NCBI GenBank assembly: GCA_028532985.1
Contig: JANCIK010000010.1
Coordinates: forward strand, 62,001-126,000
Direction of reading: 5' to 3'
DNA length: 64,000 bases
From: Stropharia rugosoannulata
Taxonomy: Eukaryota > Basidiomycota > Agaricomycetes > Agaricales > Strophariaceae
Below are positions 44,389 through 56,083 of this stretch, piece by piece. A program made the position numbers and the translations under genes. Under the pieces are notes generated by a model. The model did not search any database and was not told the origin of the DNA. It was given only the letters and a program-made list of their open reading frames with translations. Each line of letters starts with the position of its first letter. The stretch's first letter is position 1.

Positions 44389-45092
44389 TTTATACTATTA
44401 TCTAGCCTTCTTTTATAATGCCTTCTTTTATAATCGTTCTTTTGATTCCCTGTATACTTATTTTAGATAAAAGGTGACATTCAATACACTATTTTGAGCA
44501 ATTGCAAAGTCTCATAAGATCTCTAAATAGCTTTCTAAGGTTGCTAATGTGCTATAGAGAAGTGTTTTGAAGATACTATGAGATATCACAAGAGCCTTCT
44601 TTTGTACTCTTTTAGGTCTTTCTAAAGCTCTAAAAATGTTTATATTTTTTTAAAAAAGACATTATGTTGTGCCTTTATATCTTTAAGTGGGTTTATTTGT
44701 TTCTCTTAATGTCTACAAAAGCTATTAATATCCTATATAAAGACCTTGTTTGAATCTTTTAGGATCTTTAAATATGCCTGATAATGTATTAATGTGGTTT
44801 TTTTATATCTCTTAAATGTTTAGCCAGGTCTTTTATTATACTTTATTTGAAGCACTTGATGTCTTTTGATTGCTTCAAGAGCGCTTTAAATTACTCTTTT
44901 TTGCTTTTTTTAAGAACTGTGATGTCTTAAAGTACACTTTTTATTGTCTTTTATTGCTTCATAAAGTCTTTTTAATGTCTTTTTTAACTTTTATACCTGG
45001 AGACTTTGCTTTTTAAGTCTCCTAGAGACCCAGGTCTCCTGGGGTCTTTTTAAGTCTTTTTAAGTCTTTTTGAAAAATTAAAAGACTTTTTT
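44389..45092. other. AT-rich subterminal region of the Plavaka element
   Basis: No gene. Many short words AAGTCTTTTT, CTTTTTAAG and AGGTCTC, ending with three near-perfect TTTTTAAGTC repeats at 45046-45070 just inside the terminal repeat. Likely transposase-binding subterminal repeats. Confidence 0.55.
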
Positions 45093-45114
45093 CAAAAAAG
45101 TGTTTTTCCTGATG

Positions 45115-45694
45115 CTGTTTCAGATGAGAAGGGATGATAGGGATTGGTAGCAGCTGTATCATCACTCATGGGACAGTCACCATCACCATCAACATGCTGT
45201 GTAAGAATCTTGCCTGCTGTAGGATGCTTCACTCTATAGCAGGTATCATCCTCATCATCTAGTACTATGTGCTTATTTGACTACCGTGTAGCTGCTATTG
45301 TTGGACCAGGACCAGGTTGTGGTATAAGGATGAATTCATCTCTGTCTACATCTTGATCTGGGTCTATGTTGCTATTGCCATCATCATCATCAATAAATGG
45401 GGGTGGCCATTCAATATTCACATCCTCAAAGTCTGGATCAGTATCCATATTGTTCTCTGAGAAAAGGAAAGATGCCAATGGTTGTTGAGCAGCAGAGGGA
45501 GAGTCTGGTGTTGCCTGAACCCGTACAAGATCAGCATTCTTCCCTTTACGATACCACTTGCATGAGCATGCTATTGATAGATGGGAATTGAGTCCTTTGC
45601 TTGTGATAAAGGTTTTTGAGCAAGCAGGGCATTGTGGGATGGCATCTTGAGCAAGCTGAAAGTTAAGTCCATTATTCAGTTTTAACTGGGGCAT
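45115..45694 (-). pseudogene. Second Plavaka transposase, N-terminal fragment
   Basis: Starts MPQLKLNNGLNFQLAQD at 45694 with a finger CPACSKTFITSKGLNSHLSIACSCKW, then an acidic region and VDGDGD, NPYHPF, parallel to VDGDGDVHM / KFHPFHSELDW of the copy at 39151. A TAG follows AATR near 45281. Homology stops at the terminal repeat at 45114; the catalytic part is absent from the window. Confidence 0.78.
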
Positions 45695-45921
45695 TATAAA
45701 GAGTGGAAACAGCAAATCAAATTGGCAGGACAGTAGAACATGGAAGGGGGTAAGCAAGCAAGTAGTGTACATTAAAGTTATCAGATTGAACCACTTTTCT
45801 CACAATCAGAGGAAAACAGTGTCACATAACTGTCATGCTTAGATGCACCATCCTCAGACAAAAAGATAATTAGAAACTAGCCACAATTATATTGAAAAGT
45901 AAGATATATAGGTTGTGCTAT

Positions 45922-46372
45922 TTAAGGTATTGAGAGCATAGCATCTTTACGTTGAAGCAGGCGGCGGGGTACAATAACTGTGGCTTCTTGGACAATTCCT
46001 GATTTCTGATTGCTGGTGGTTGGCTGTTGCTTTTTTAACTGCAAAACCTCCGCTTTAAGGAGGACAATTTCAGCTTGCAAATCTCGAACAAGTTGCTCTT
46101 GGACAACAAGAAGATTCTAAAGACAAAAGAGAGAATATTAACATGAATAATAGACGTAGACCATACCCACATACATATATTCTTTCATCCAAGCTAATGC
46201 CATTGTACTTGATTAGGAGGGAAAGTGTCGATGTAGCAGTAGCACTGAAAATAGTAGAAATAAGGGCTGGTGACATGCTAGTAGCTGGGCTATTAGCAAA
46301 ATCAACCAGTGTAGTAGCAGCAGACAGTGGGGGGTTTTCTTCATTGCTGGAGGACTGGTTTGAGGGAGACAT
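45922..46372 (-). CDS. Small two-exon coiled-coil protein
   Basis: Exon 1 starts MSPSNQSSSNEENPPLS at 46372 and ends at SLLIK; the intron has GTACAA and TTTAG ends; exon 2 reads NLLVVQEQLVRDLQAEIVLLKAEVLQLKK, a heptad leucine pattern, then a basic tail ending RRLLQRKDAMLSIP. About 115 residues. No stop in the joined frame. It could be an adaptor or accessory gene of the second Plavaka element; I do not recognise the family. Confidence 0.5.
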
Positions 46373-46541
46373 AGTGAGTCAAGGTATAGTGTCATATGAG
46401 TTTAAGAAAGCTCCATAGTCCAACTTAATATAGAAATACTAAGTCATAAATTTACATGTACAACTGCATGCTGCCTATCCCAATTCTCTACTCCAACGTC
46501 GCTCCTACCTCTTCACACTCTTTCTTTGTACACACTTCCTC

Positions 46542-47671
46542 ATGATTAATGTTGATATTGAAGACAAAAAAATCCTCTGTAAGTCTCACTAAATTATATA
46601 TTTCCTGGATCTTGCTAAATTGCTGTCGTAATAGTTCGTAATAGTTCAAGGAGGTTGGGCATTACTAGGCCTAGCTCTTTTCACCAGTATTGCTTGTCTA
46701 TGCCATCGCATGCACCTCTGCAAGCTAGGCTATAATGATCTCTTGTCATTATTTGCATTGCTCAGCACTACAGCATTGCTCATTAGCTCTGTTTTGAGTA
46801 CGACAAATCACAATGCCTCTATGGCTAGTCCTGGTTTACGATGGCTTTCTCTTCTGACCTCAACATCTACACTCTGGTACATCAATAAACTGGTATATCT
46901 CTTTATATTTACTTACTTCAAACCCTTACTCAAAGGTTAACACATCTAGCTATGTCACTCACTCTTACACGTCTCTTATGTCCTGGGAGCATGTACAATC
47001 TTTCAACTCTAGCATCAAAGACATTCGCAGTATTCTTTGTTGTGATTGTTGTCCAGGAAGCCCTTTTTTGTCAAACTAATATTCCATGGTCTACTGGACT
47101 GCTTAATCTTCTTTGTACGTCGCTGAGCTAATTATTTTTCTCTCTGACTAATACCTGCTGCTACAGTTGATTTAACTGCTGATTTGTGGCTTCTTGTTGC
47201 GCCTTTATACATGCTGCTTCAGATTCAACATTGCTTATGGAAGGGGCATTTTTGCCTTCTTTCTGGAGCATTTGCATGTCACATATTCACCATGACTGCA
47301 AGTATTGTCCATGACATATACATTGTAAAAAGCGCCCTGTCCTGGACCATAGCCTTCTTAGGAATTATTCAAGTAAGAAGTACTTGTTGACTGTCAATAT
47401 ATTGCTAACAATAGTATTTTTTTGCCATTAGATTGGTGTCACTGTCATTATTTCAAATGTACTTATTCTGGCAACTGCAACATACCAACTATTTCGCTAT
47501 ATCAGACAAAGGTGTCTTGTCCAGGCCCCTGCCCAATTTCATCATTCATCTATGCATTGGAATAACAGTTACCTGAGCCATATATCAATGTTTGAGCTTC
47601 AGTTTCAGCTTGGCGAGTCAGTAGATACTGGACCTATCTTCTTTAGTACAGTGCCTGCATGTTCTACTTGA
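46542..47671 (+). CDS. Polytopic membrane protein
   Basis: Multi-exon gene starting MINVDIEDKKIL. Hydrophobic segments in order: WALLGLALFTSIACL, LLSLFALLSTTALLISSVL, TFAVFFVVIVVQEALF, DLWLLVAPLYMLLQI, CLLSGAFACHIFTMTASIV, LSWTIAFLGIIQ continuing as IGVTVIISNVLILATATYQLF; six to seven membrane spans, then a cytosolic tail ending TVPACST (stop 47669-47671). Introns are short with GT-AG ends. The exons are open, in contrast to nearby transposon genes. The family is not recognised; a seven-span Agaricomycete membrane protein is the best description. Confidence 0.6.
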
Positions 47672-48286
47672 GTATTGTAAACACAATCTTTCTTGCATTC
47701 TTTAACAAGTAGACTCAAATTTATTCATTAAAATAGTAATTACAAGAGTAGTAGTCAATTTAGAATTGAACATATGCACATAGGCTGAGGTTTCACAACT
47801 GTGCTCTCCATCTTGGTCTTATTGCAGGAGCTAACTACTATGGACCAGATTACAGACCCTCACTCCATATTTGTCTTCTACAAGGTACTCTTTTGCTATG
47901 GATAACACAGAGCAAACTTGGCAGAGCCAACAGCCTTGACACAGAGGACAGGGAAGCACACAGACCCTCAGCTTTGGACCAGAAAGAAGAGCGGGGAGAT
48001 ATGTAATGGGCAGAAATGTGTGGTGCTTGTACCACTGGCAGGGGTAGTAGTAGTGCTTCCATGTATACAATTGGAACATATAAGTCCAGTCATGTTGGTG
48101 GCTTGTTGATTTTACTGCACCTATTGCCAAAAAAGCTCAGAAAGAGTCATTTGGCAGAGACGAGCTTTGGAATGTTAGTGAGCATAAATATCAATAACAA
48201 ATTGCTTACTAATGCTTGTTTCCCTCAATGCTTACTAAGGCTTGTGTCCATCAATGTGTAGTAAGGCTTGTTACCACAATGTTACC

Positions 48287-50066
48287 ATGGCAACTTCTTC
48301 AGTTTCTCCCACCAACACCAATGACCGAATCAAACAACAGTCTCATGCTATATGACAAGAGATTTCTTGGTATCTACATATGCATGTGGCTAGTGAGGTA
48401 CAGCAGTGGGAAAAGCTGTTCAGCTTTCCAAGGGCTATCTTGCTTACTTGGACTAACTCGAAAGTCCCCTTCAAGCCACCACATCCTCCATGTCTAACTT
48501 ATTGTGTATTTACTAGTCATAGCACTGTATTTATGAATAATTTCTTTGGTAAATGCATCAGCTTTATCTTGTATTATGCTGGAAACTGGTTCCAGCTCTC
48601 AAGTGCCTCATCGACTACTGGAGCATATCATGGACCTGGGAATGTCTTCTTCATCTCCTGCTGTTATCCAGTCACCTTCTCTTTCCCTTTTGTCAATGGA
48701 TCTCATGGAAGCCATCAAACAGCAGTCCATGATATGTTCATGTATAGATGAAGCTACTACCATGGTTCATCTGTTGTATTTTCTGAACTGCATACAGTTT
48801 GCGTGTCTGGTTAATAGGTGAGTCTATTATACTCCTTTTTTCATGGCTAATGCCTTTTATTAGATATTTGAATGAACCAGGCTCATTAACACAGACCAAC
48901 CTGTTTATGCAAATGGTGAAAAATGGTGAAGAAGCACTTAGTTCTCTCAGGTGCTATCTGGCTGACAGAACTGCATGTTGCTCTTTAGCAGGAGCTGGTG
49001 AGTGCTACTTCAATTAATTGGTCAAAAATATTAATATTTCTGTTTCAGCTTCATTTTATATTCTGATCTTAATGGCAGCTGCTGCTGTTCGCCCCAGGAT
49101 TAGAGAGTGGAGGGGTGAGATTTGCTTGCGTATCTGCCAAGCACTGAGGTTTCCTGCAGATGGTATGTTCCTCTGTATTACTTTATATATATTAACTTAC
49201 TCAAATCTGACATCTCAGATTCAACCTCCAATATTATTCAAAACAGCATTATCCCTGCTATAGCATATATACATAAGACTTATCCACTGAGATTAAACAT
49301 GTTGTTTCCAGTGACATTCTTGAATTCGTTCCTTAAGTCAAGTGACATCGATTGTACTGATCTCATTGTTACTGATACAATTATGGATCATTTGTACATT
49401 GTAAAGTGAGTCTTATGCCATATCAGGGTTTAGGCTGCTGCTGACTATTGCTACTTAGTGGGTTTATGTCTGGGCGTGTCTGGGAAGCATGGGAGTCATG
49501 TCTCTCACCAGTGTCTGGCATTCACTACTCTTTGGACTCTCTGACGGATATGGTCATCTCCTCTGCTATGTATAGACTTCCTATCACATCTGGACTGCCT
49601 GCACTGCCCATGACTCCTCATTCCCTTTGCTACCTACAGAGAGAGGCATACCCTAGTCTTGCTCCTAGTCAACCATCATTTAGTAGGTCATCTTCCCCAA
49701 GGTTGTCATCTCCAGTGCCAATCCCTAGTGAGGCTCCTCCACACCCTTCTCATCCAGATCTAGTCTTGGTAAAGACAAACTTAAACCCAACTCTTGACTA
49801 TAACACCAAAATGTGCTTCAAAAGTGGAGAGCATAGCAAGGACAGGCAGATCAAGTATTCTGCACCTCTGTACTGGAGACACTGTTATATTCCCCTCTGC
49901 CTGTATTAGCCACTTTAACATGCACCTCAAAGGTAGGAGAGCATCTGTTGTACTTTATTCTGATGCACAGGGCCTTGCATGGGTCAAAGATAGAAATGGT
50001 TGGGATTATAATATTTTTATGAGAACTTATATGTCAAATAATAGTGATCCAGATATTGGGATGTAG
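48287..50066 (+). pseudogene. Unrecognised multi-exon gene, decayed
   Basis: Starts MATSSVSPTNTNDRIKQQ at 48287, TGA at 48353-48355 (an Arg codon change is likely), then WYLHMHVASEVQQWEKLFSF. Further exons: GMSSSSPAVIQSPSLSLLSMDLMEAIKQQSM, YLNEPGSLTQTNLFMQMVKNGEE, ASFYILILMAAAAVRPRIREW, a helical part SNIIQNSIIPAIAYIHKTYPLRL, and a Ser/Pro-rich tail with PSFSRSSSPRLSSPVPIPS, ending about 50066. Short introns with GT-AG ends are plausible throughout. I do not recognise any domain. Between 47672 and 48286 I see no gene. Confidence 0.4.
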
Positions 50067-50163
50067 AATATTACATAATCTACTTTAAATATATTTTCAC
50101 TTAGTCTGAAGCTTTATTGCACTCTGCCACGACACTTGTCTCACCTTTCTCCTGACTCTAAAC

Positions 50164-51804
50164 ATGGCTATTACTACCCGTAAGCAAGCTGCTGCTTCTG
50201 CTACCCCCTCTTCCTCCTCTTCTTCCAAGTCATCCAGCAGTTCAAAGAGAAAGGGCAGTACATCTGCCGGCAACAATTCCAAACGTCAGAAGAATGCACC
50301 TGAGCCACCGTGTGATCTCGCCTTAATGAAGAAGGTCCTTGAATATCAAAAGCAATTATCAAAAGAAGGCCATAAGAAATCTAAAGAGAAACTGACAGCT
50401 GTCAAAGAACCCAGTATGCCCTAATACTAATATACTGCTTATGGCTAATATATATTGTAACATTTATAGCAAGTCAGCAACGTGCTGCTGCATTGCTACA
50501 GACAGAGAATGAGAATGGCGACAATGCAGATGACCAATCCCTTGACCCTCCTGACAAGAACCTGAACCCCCTCCACCTCTATAATGATGAAGCCGCTTTT
50601 GCAGATAGTCTTGAAGACTCAATCCCAAACAAGACCAATGACAACTCTGACAACAACAATGATTCGGACAATGAGAAGGGTATGCAGAACAGAGAGATGC
50701 AGGCCGACAATTCAGATTCTGACAATAACTTGGAAGATGACAATGATGAAGAGAAAGATGCATCCACTATTGCTATGGAAGATAATGGAGTAACGTTGTC
50801 CTTTTTGCTAATCATTTTCATTAAACTAACATATACTCTATTATACAGTTTGAGTTTGATTATACACCATCTAAGAAGAGTACCAGAAGGGCTGCAAGCT
50901 TCTCTCATCAAGTTATGAGGTCAAACCTCCTCACCTATGTACGTTCTTTCTAGAATGTAATCACTATTCCAATCTTGTTGTAGGTTGCATATGGAAAAGG
51001 GGCCCTCTTCAACACCATCATTGCCAAAGCTCGACAGCATGTCGTCGGCCACTACAATTTGAGTGGCGATTCCGTCAGTAAGAACATTGAGTGGCTCCTG
51101 GAGGCATCTCACTTCATTTACGGTGATCTTAACATCAAGGTATTTCATACCTTCCAACTACAATATTATCTGACCTATTTTTTATACAGGAGAAAACTTT
51201 CAACAATGTGAAACCCTTTGGAAACCCTCTCATTAAAGAGCTTATCCAGGCCATCTGGTTCAATAATGCAAAAGCTAGGGCCAACATCGGAACTGCTACA
51301 TGTATGGCAAAGGAGGGTATAATTCCTTTATCCACCATGTTTCTTATTGTTGCTGCAGTAAGCTTTCTTCACTTCTTTGGTAAATCTTACTAATACAAGA
51401 GCAGATTGAACATAGTATTGGCAAATACAAAACTGGTATTGAATGTCAAACTCATTTCAAGGAGCTTCAAATACATACTCGGTATAGTTTCTGTATATTA
51501 TTTATAACCCTTTTTTTTAATCCTTCCTTTACTTTCAGCTACCGGTATCATCAACGAACATGGGCAGGTTTGGTGAAGAAATCACCAAAATGGACTGATG
51601 CATATGAAGCATCCTTCTTCAAGTCTATTGCATTTGTAGTGTTATTTTCTCTTTACTTCATATACTGATTATATCTCTATTAGTAAATCTTGCAACATTG
51701 GTGCTCTTCTGGATAGTGATATCAGTGAGAATGTGGAGGACATCAGTGGTGTTGACGGTGCTGAATTGGATACACTTGTTGACAATGGCCTGGCGCTTTT
51801 TTAA
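50164..51804 (+). CDS. DUF6532-like gene (copy 2)
   Basis: Starts MAITTRKQAAASATPSSSSS, a Ser/Lys-rich basic start; then a coiled segment, an acidic domain (NDNSDNNNDSDNEK, DDNDEEKD), and the core FNTIIAKARQHVVGHYNLSGDSVSKNIEWLLEASHFIYGD ... PFGNPLIKELIQAIWFNNAKARANIG ... GIIPLSTMFLIVAA, IEHSIGKYKTG, YRYHQRTWAGLVKKSPKWTDA and a short acidic tail ending LVDNGLALF at 51804. Same order as the gene at 42453. DUF6532 is my assignment from the pattern. The exons appear open with seven or eight short introns. It lies beside the second Plavaka fragment, again as a probable partner gene. Confidence 0.62.
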
Positions 51805-52398
51805 TTTCTTGCTATACTATTTATAATTGAATAATTATATTTCCTGATACTGCATAGCCTGGGGCCTGGGAAATATTAGCACATACATGAAGCCTTTCTC
51901 TAAAGCACCTACCTAGCTTAAAGTATACATTCCAATTGTCCTAGGGTGGAATTAATCATATCTTAGTTTACCTAAGGTTTATATGTAGCAAATAATTTCT
52001 CTCCCAAGGCAGTGACAATAGACTTCTGCATGTTCCTGAGGCAATATTTAAAGGATGTAAGTTTGTGTATATGCTCCTTAACACTTTTTTCAGTCACCTT
52101 AGACACATCATAGAAGCATTTTTTTGCTTCATAAGTACCTTAAGATTTGCTTACACCTCCCTTTGGAATGCTTTATCAGTAATACAAGGTTGATTTGGTT
52201 CATCCTGTACTGCCTTGAGCTGCCCTGGATTGCTTTGGGAAAGTTGTACCTGGTTGTTTGAAGAGGGATCTTGCCCAGAGTGCACCTAAGGGCCCTGGCT
52301 GCTATGCATGCCCTGGCTGCCTTAGGATCTCTAAGGCAGTGCCAGGGAGATACAAAGCCCCTGGGGACAAAAGTCATTTTCCTAATGCTTCCAGTATG
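51805..52398. other. Intergenic, Helitron upstream side
   Basis: No gene seen with confidence. 52285-52330 carries a direct repeat GCCCTGGCTGC (twice) flanked by CCTAAGG and CCTTAGG. The Helitron exon that contains YVLFFPYGEDGW begins near 52399 after a CAG acceptor, so 52330-52398 is probably intron. Confidence 0.4.
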
Positions 52399-52413
52399 TT
52401 CTTTTCTTCCCGT

Positions 52414-53378
52414 TGTGAGGTGCAAAGTTGGGTAGGACTGGTCTGAAAAGCCTGTCTCTATAGTTCACAATGTGCGAAGGCAATGTGTGTACAACGATAG
52501 CACGTTGAAAAGGTTTTACTTGTTTTAAAACAAGGAGCTTCCAGTGTACGAGGTTTAAACAACGGTTTCCGATGCGAACTGGTATGATGTGTGTAGGTAG
52601 AATTTAACCCTGATGGAAGCTAGAGAAGTACAGAGATATTCTACTCCTTAAATACCTGTCTGGTTGCCATGTCCAGATCGTACCTTATACATCCACGAAG
52701 ATCCGACCGCCCGTGCTGACTTTATCTCGTCGGAAACCATGCTGCTCTACAGCATGCTTCATATCTTGGCCACAATTTTCCTTATCTTCAGAAACCAAGC
52801 CCAAGCACAAGAAATCTTCCTGTGGCCGGATCATCTCCATGTTCACCCCTAAACATACATCTCCTCCAACCCTCTTTCCACACCTATGTCCCTTGTGTTT
52901 GTGTCGAGATTCTTCTGCTTTCTGCTACCACACGCCTGCATGTCGTCGGAAACCCTTGCATATCGTTGGAATCCGTCACCATTTTTGTCCCAGGTTGTAT
53001 GTATGAGTATTTCCATGTGATTGACTTCCTTGTGGGTCCATAGTTACATCAGATTGTTAATATTGATCTGATGTTGTCGGCATCAGAAGTCCAATATTGC
53101 TCTGATGCTGTTGTCTTTCTTGATCTGCCATTAAGTTGTAATAACATCTTGAGTCTTCCTTGTGCTTGTCTTCTTGTTTCATCATGTACATATTTCATAT
53201 CTTTGAATAAACTTGCATCTTCATATCTCAGTCTTCATATTTCGTGCTTCTTCTTGTTATTTCAGTTTCTGATCGTAGTTTCCGATTGTTAGGGCAGATA
53301 TGTTGCTTCTTGTGTATCTATATTCCAAACCTTATGGTTTTTCTTGTTTTCACGAGGGGCCAGCCCCAGCCCCTCACA
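52414..53378 (-). repeat. Solo LTR of C family
   Basis: 965 bp, reverse complement of the element C LTR, ends intact (TGTGAGG...CCTCACA). Flanks CCGT (52410-52413) and CCAT (53379-53382): a 4-bp duplication in which one copy has a G-to-A change at CpG. It splits the Helitron gene inside the motif FFPYGEDGW. Confidence 0.93.
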
Positions 53379-54866
53379 CCATATGGTGAGGATGGTTGGC
53401 ATCCAGATATGCCTCTCCGAAGTGCTGATGAACATTGGTGTCACAAACAGGTCACCCTCTCTCGATACATTTCTTATCAAATTCATGATCGTCCCTTTCA
53501 ATTCTCAACAATCTTAAGTGGAGGTCGTCTATTTCAGAGATATTTGGTGGACATGTGGGCGGCTAATGAACAGAACCAACTGGAATACCTACGCAACAAT
53601 CAACATTTGTTCCGCTGCACTCTTTACAGTGGCCTCGAGGATGCAATCAATGCAAATGAAGGAGACCTTGATCTAAATGAACTTGGCCAGCAAGTCATTC
53701 TACCTTCTTCTCATCCAGGAGGTCCTCGGTATATGCAACAACGATACCAAGATGCAATGGCATTGGTGCGTTTTTATAAACAAGTTGATCTCTTTATCAC
53801 AATGACCACAAACCCAAACTGGCTCGAAGTTAAGTGCGAGCTTCTTCCTGGCCAGTATCCCAACGACAGACCTGACTTAGTGGTGCATGTGTTTCAGATG
53901 AAAAAGCAAGCACTTATCAAAGAGTTAATGGATGGCATACTGGGTCCTATTTGTGCTTATGTCTATTCTGTAGAGTTTCAAAAGCACGGACTGCCTCATA
54001 TGCATCTTTTGGTGTTCTTTGAGCCAGGCCATAAAATTGTTTCTGCTAAAGATGTTGACAGGTATGTTCCCTTCACTATTTGTCACTTGCCTTGAATATA
54101 TCACTAACTCTGTAATATAAGGCTCATTTCAGCGCACTGGCCTGATCCAGAGAAAGAATCATTGCTGTTTGAAACTGTCAAATCATGTATGGTTCATGGG
54201 CCTTGCAACAGCTGCTGTCTAGATGCAAACAATAACTGTAAAAGAGGCTATTCCAAACCTTTTTGCGAGCACACCAATATGGATCTAAATGGGTATCCTG
54301 AATACTATCGCCCTAATGATGGCCGTGTTTATCGAGTTGGGAACCATGATATAGACAACCGCTGGATTGTACCGTTCTGTCCTTACTTGACAGCAAAGTA
54401 CAACTGTCATATTAACATTGAATGTGCGGTTTCTCTGTCGGTGTTCAAATACCTTTTCAAGTATATTATGAAGGGTGAGGATCAGGCCTCAGTTGAGCTG
54501 CACAAATCATCTAATGATGAGATTCAACGTTACATGGATGGGCGCTACACTTCCGCTGCACAGGCAGCATATAATCTTCTTCAAAATGACATGCACAGCC
54601 AATATCCTAATGTGGTTCATCTTGCTGTTCATCTACCTGGCCAACATATGATATGTTTCAACCCAAACGATGATCCAATTGCAGTAGCTAATCTGGGAGC
54701 AAGAGAAAGAACAACACTCACAGAGTTTTTCAAAACAAATGCTTGGAACAACAAAGTTGGGGAAATAGCTAGACAGCTAACATATCAAGAGTTTCCCAAT
54801 CACTTTGTATGGGATTTGACAAACAAAAAGTGGTCTTTGTGCCATCGAAGATTTGCCCTAGGCCGA

Positions 54867-56083
54867 TGAGAGGTCTACTGCATAGCTAGACTCGAAATCG
54901 CAAAACACAACACACACACACACCCAGTGGAGCGAGATCCTATCCCTTAGATTGAGCGAACACCCTCAACTAAACGGCTAGTATAATCTATGCTCTGCTC
55001 TGGTTCCTGTTCTGAGTGTGCAATGCGCACACCTTGTGTCCTCTAGTCTTTGTAACAGCAAGTAGTGCCTGCAAGTTTGTTTGTAAGGAGGGGTTTAATT
55101 CTAGTAAATCTCAGATAGAGCTCGGTTGATAGTGGCGTGCGCTAGGCAAAATGATAAATGAAATAAGTTGTTTTTAGCGAACGGCTTCGCTGCGCGCACT
55201 TCCGGGTCCGGTGACCTCGTGCGATGCGCGGACTCTCCAAAGTCCAACAATCCAAGACTCTCCAAAGTCTTTCACCCGGCGGTGCAGTCTCACAGTCTAA
55301 ACACTACAGTGCGAGTTTCCGTACACGGTTGTACTGACTCCTCACTGAGCTCTCCAAATGACCCAGTGGCCAGAAGCTATCCAAAACTCCGATGATTCAC
55401 AAATACTTCACAGTTAAAACCCTAACAAAAGCTAAACACAGCCTGCTGACGGCCTGGGACAGAACCCAGCACACAGATCTAGTGGGTAGACAATTGCTTA
55501 AATTACTATAGACAAGGATACAGGTTTATATGTGATGTGCACATGTGTACTAATGATACGGTAAAGTAAATACTAGCAACGCACGGCCAAAGGTTCGCGC
55601 ATCGCTTCCTGGGTTCCCCTTCTAGTGTCCCGGTCCCTTGGCATTCGCTGTACGCATGTCGTTTGTTCCCTCGGGCTTTTGCACGTCTTTTTGATGCGCG
55701 CCGCCACGGTCACATGATGTGTGGACTTAGGCAAATTCTGCCTTTGCGATGCGCGCACATGAGATGGACGCACAGCCCTTCACACCGCCCTTGGTACTCG
55801 CTCAGCTGTACTCACACCGCATTTGGCTGGTGCTTAACCGTTCTACGCACACCTAATTGCTCACACAGATGGCCAAACTATGCACTTTTTAAAATCTTGT
55901 ACAGTTCGCTGCCCAATCCTTTTCACAATAGGTGCGTGCAGGCACTTGTAGTCATGATGTGCACTGATAGCTATAGACTATGAGTCAGGCCCAACTCTAG
56001 TCTCTCTGTGTTTCCCGTGCGCAGCTTTCCCACTAACGGACCTTCTGACTGTTTACACCCGTAGCCAAAAAGCAGCCCTGTCA
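54867..56083 (-). repeat. Solo LTR, B type, in the Helitron gene
   Basis: 1217 bp, TGAGAGGTCTACTGC...CCCTGTCA, aligns end to end with the LTR at 9215-10412. Flanks CCGA (54863-54866) and CTGA (56084-56087): a 4-bp duplication with one C-to-T at CpG. Its B-family motifs are partly decayed (for example GATGTGCACATG where the 9215 copy has GATGCGCGCATG). Confidence 0.93.

Larger units (their letters stand above)
32911..45111. mobile_element. Plavaka-type DNA transposon with cargo (12.2 kb)
   Basis: Bounded by inverted repeats CAGGAAAAACACTTTTTTG (right end, reverse strand) and the same with one mismatch at 32911-32929. The bases just outside are AT on both sides (32909-32910 and 45112-45113), compatible with a 2-bp duplication. 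Subterminal regions (32940-33120 and 44500-45090) are AT-rich with repeated AAGTCTTTTT / TAGGTCTC words. Cargo: two - strand genes (33211-34453, 34656-36223), a tandem array, and + strand genes including the transposase. Flanks are element B pol (left) and a second Plavaka gene fragment (right), so the insertion site was itself already rearranged. Confidence 0.65.

Noticed and set aside
32911..45111. KDZ-type (Kyakuja/Dileera/Zisupton) transposon
   Set aside because: The transposase blocks ([30 protein letters not shown]) are Plavaka-type, and no 8-bp target duplication is present.
47831..48130. Cys-rich - strand ORF (CPLCQGCWLCQVC)
   Set aside because: Short, no partner exon, no counterpart elsewhere in the window, and the neighbouring gene models are on the + strand.
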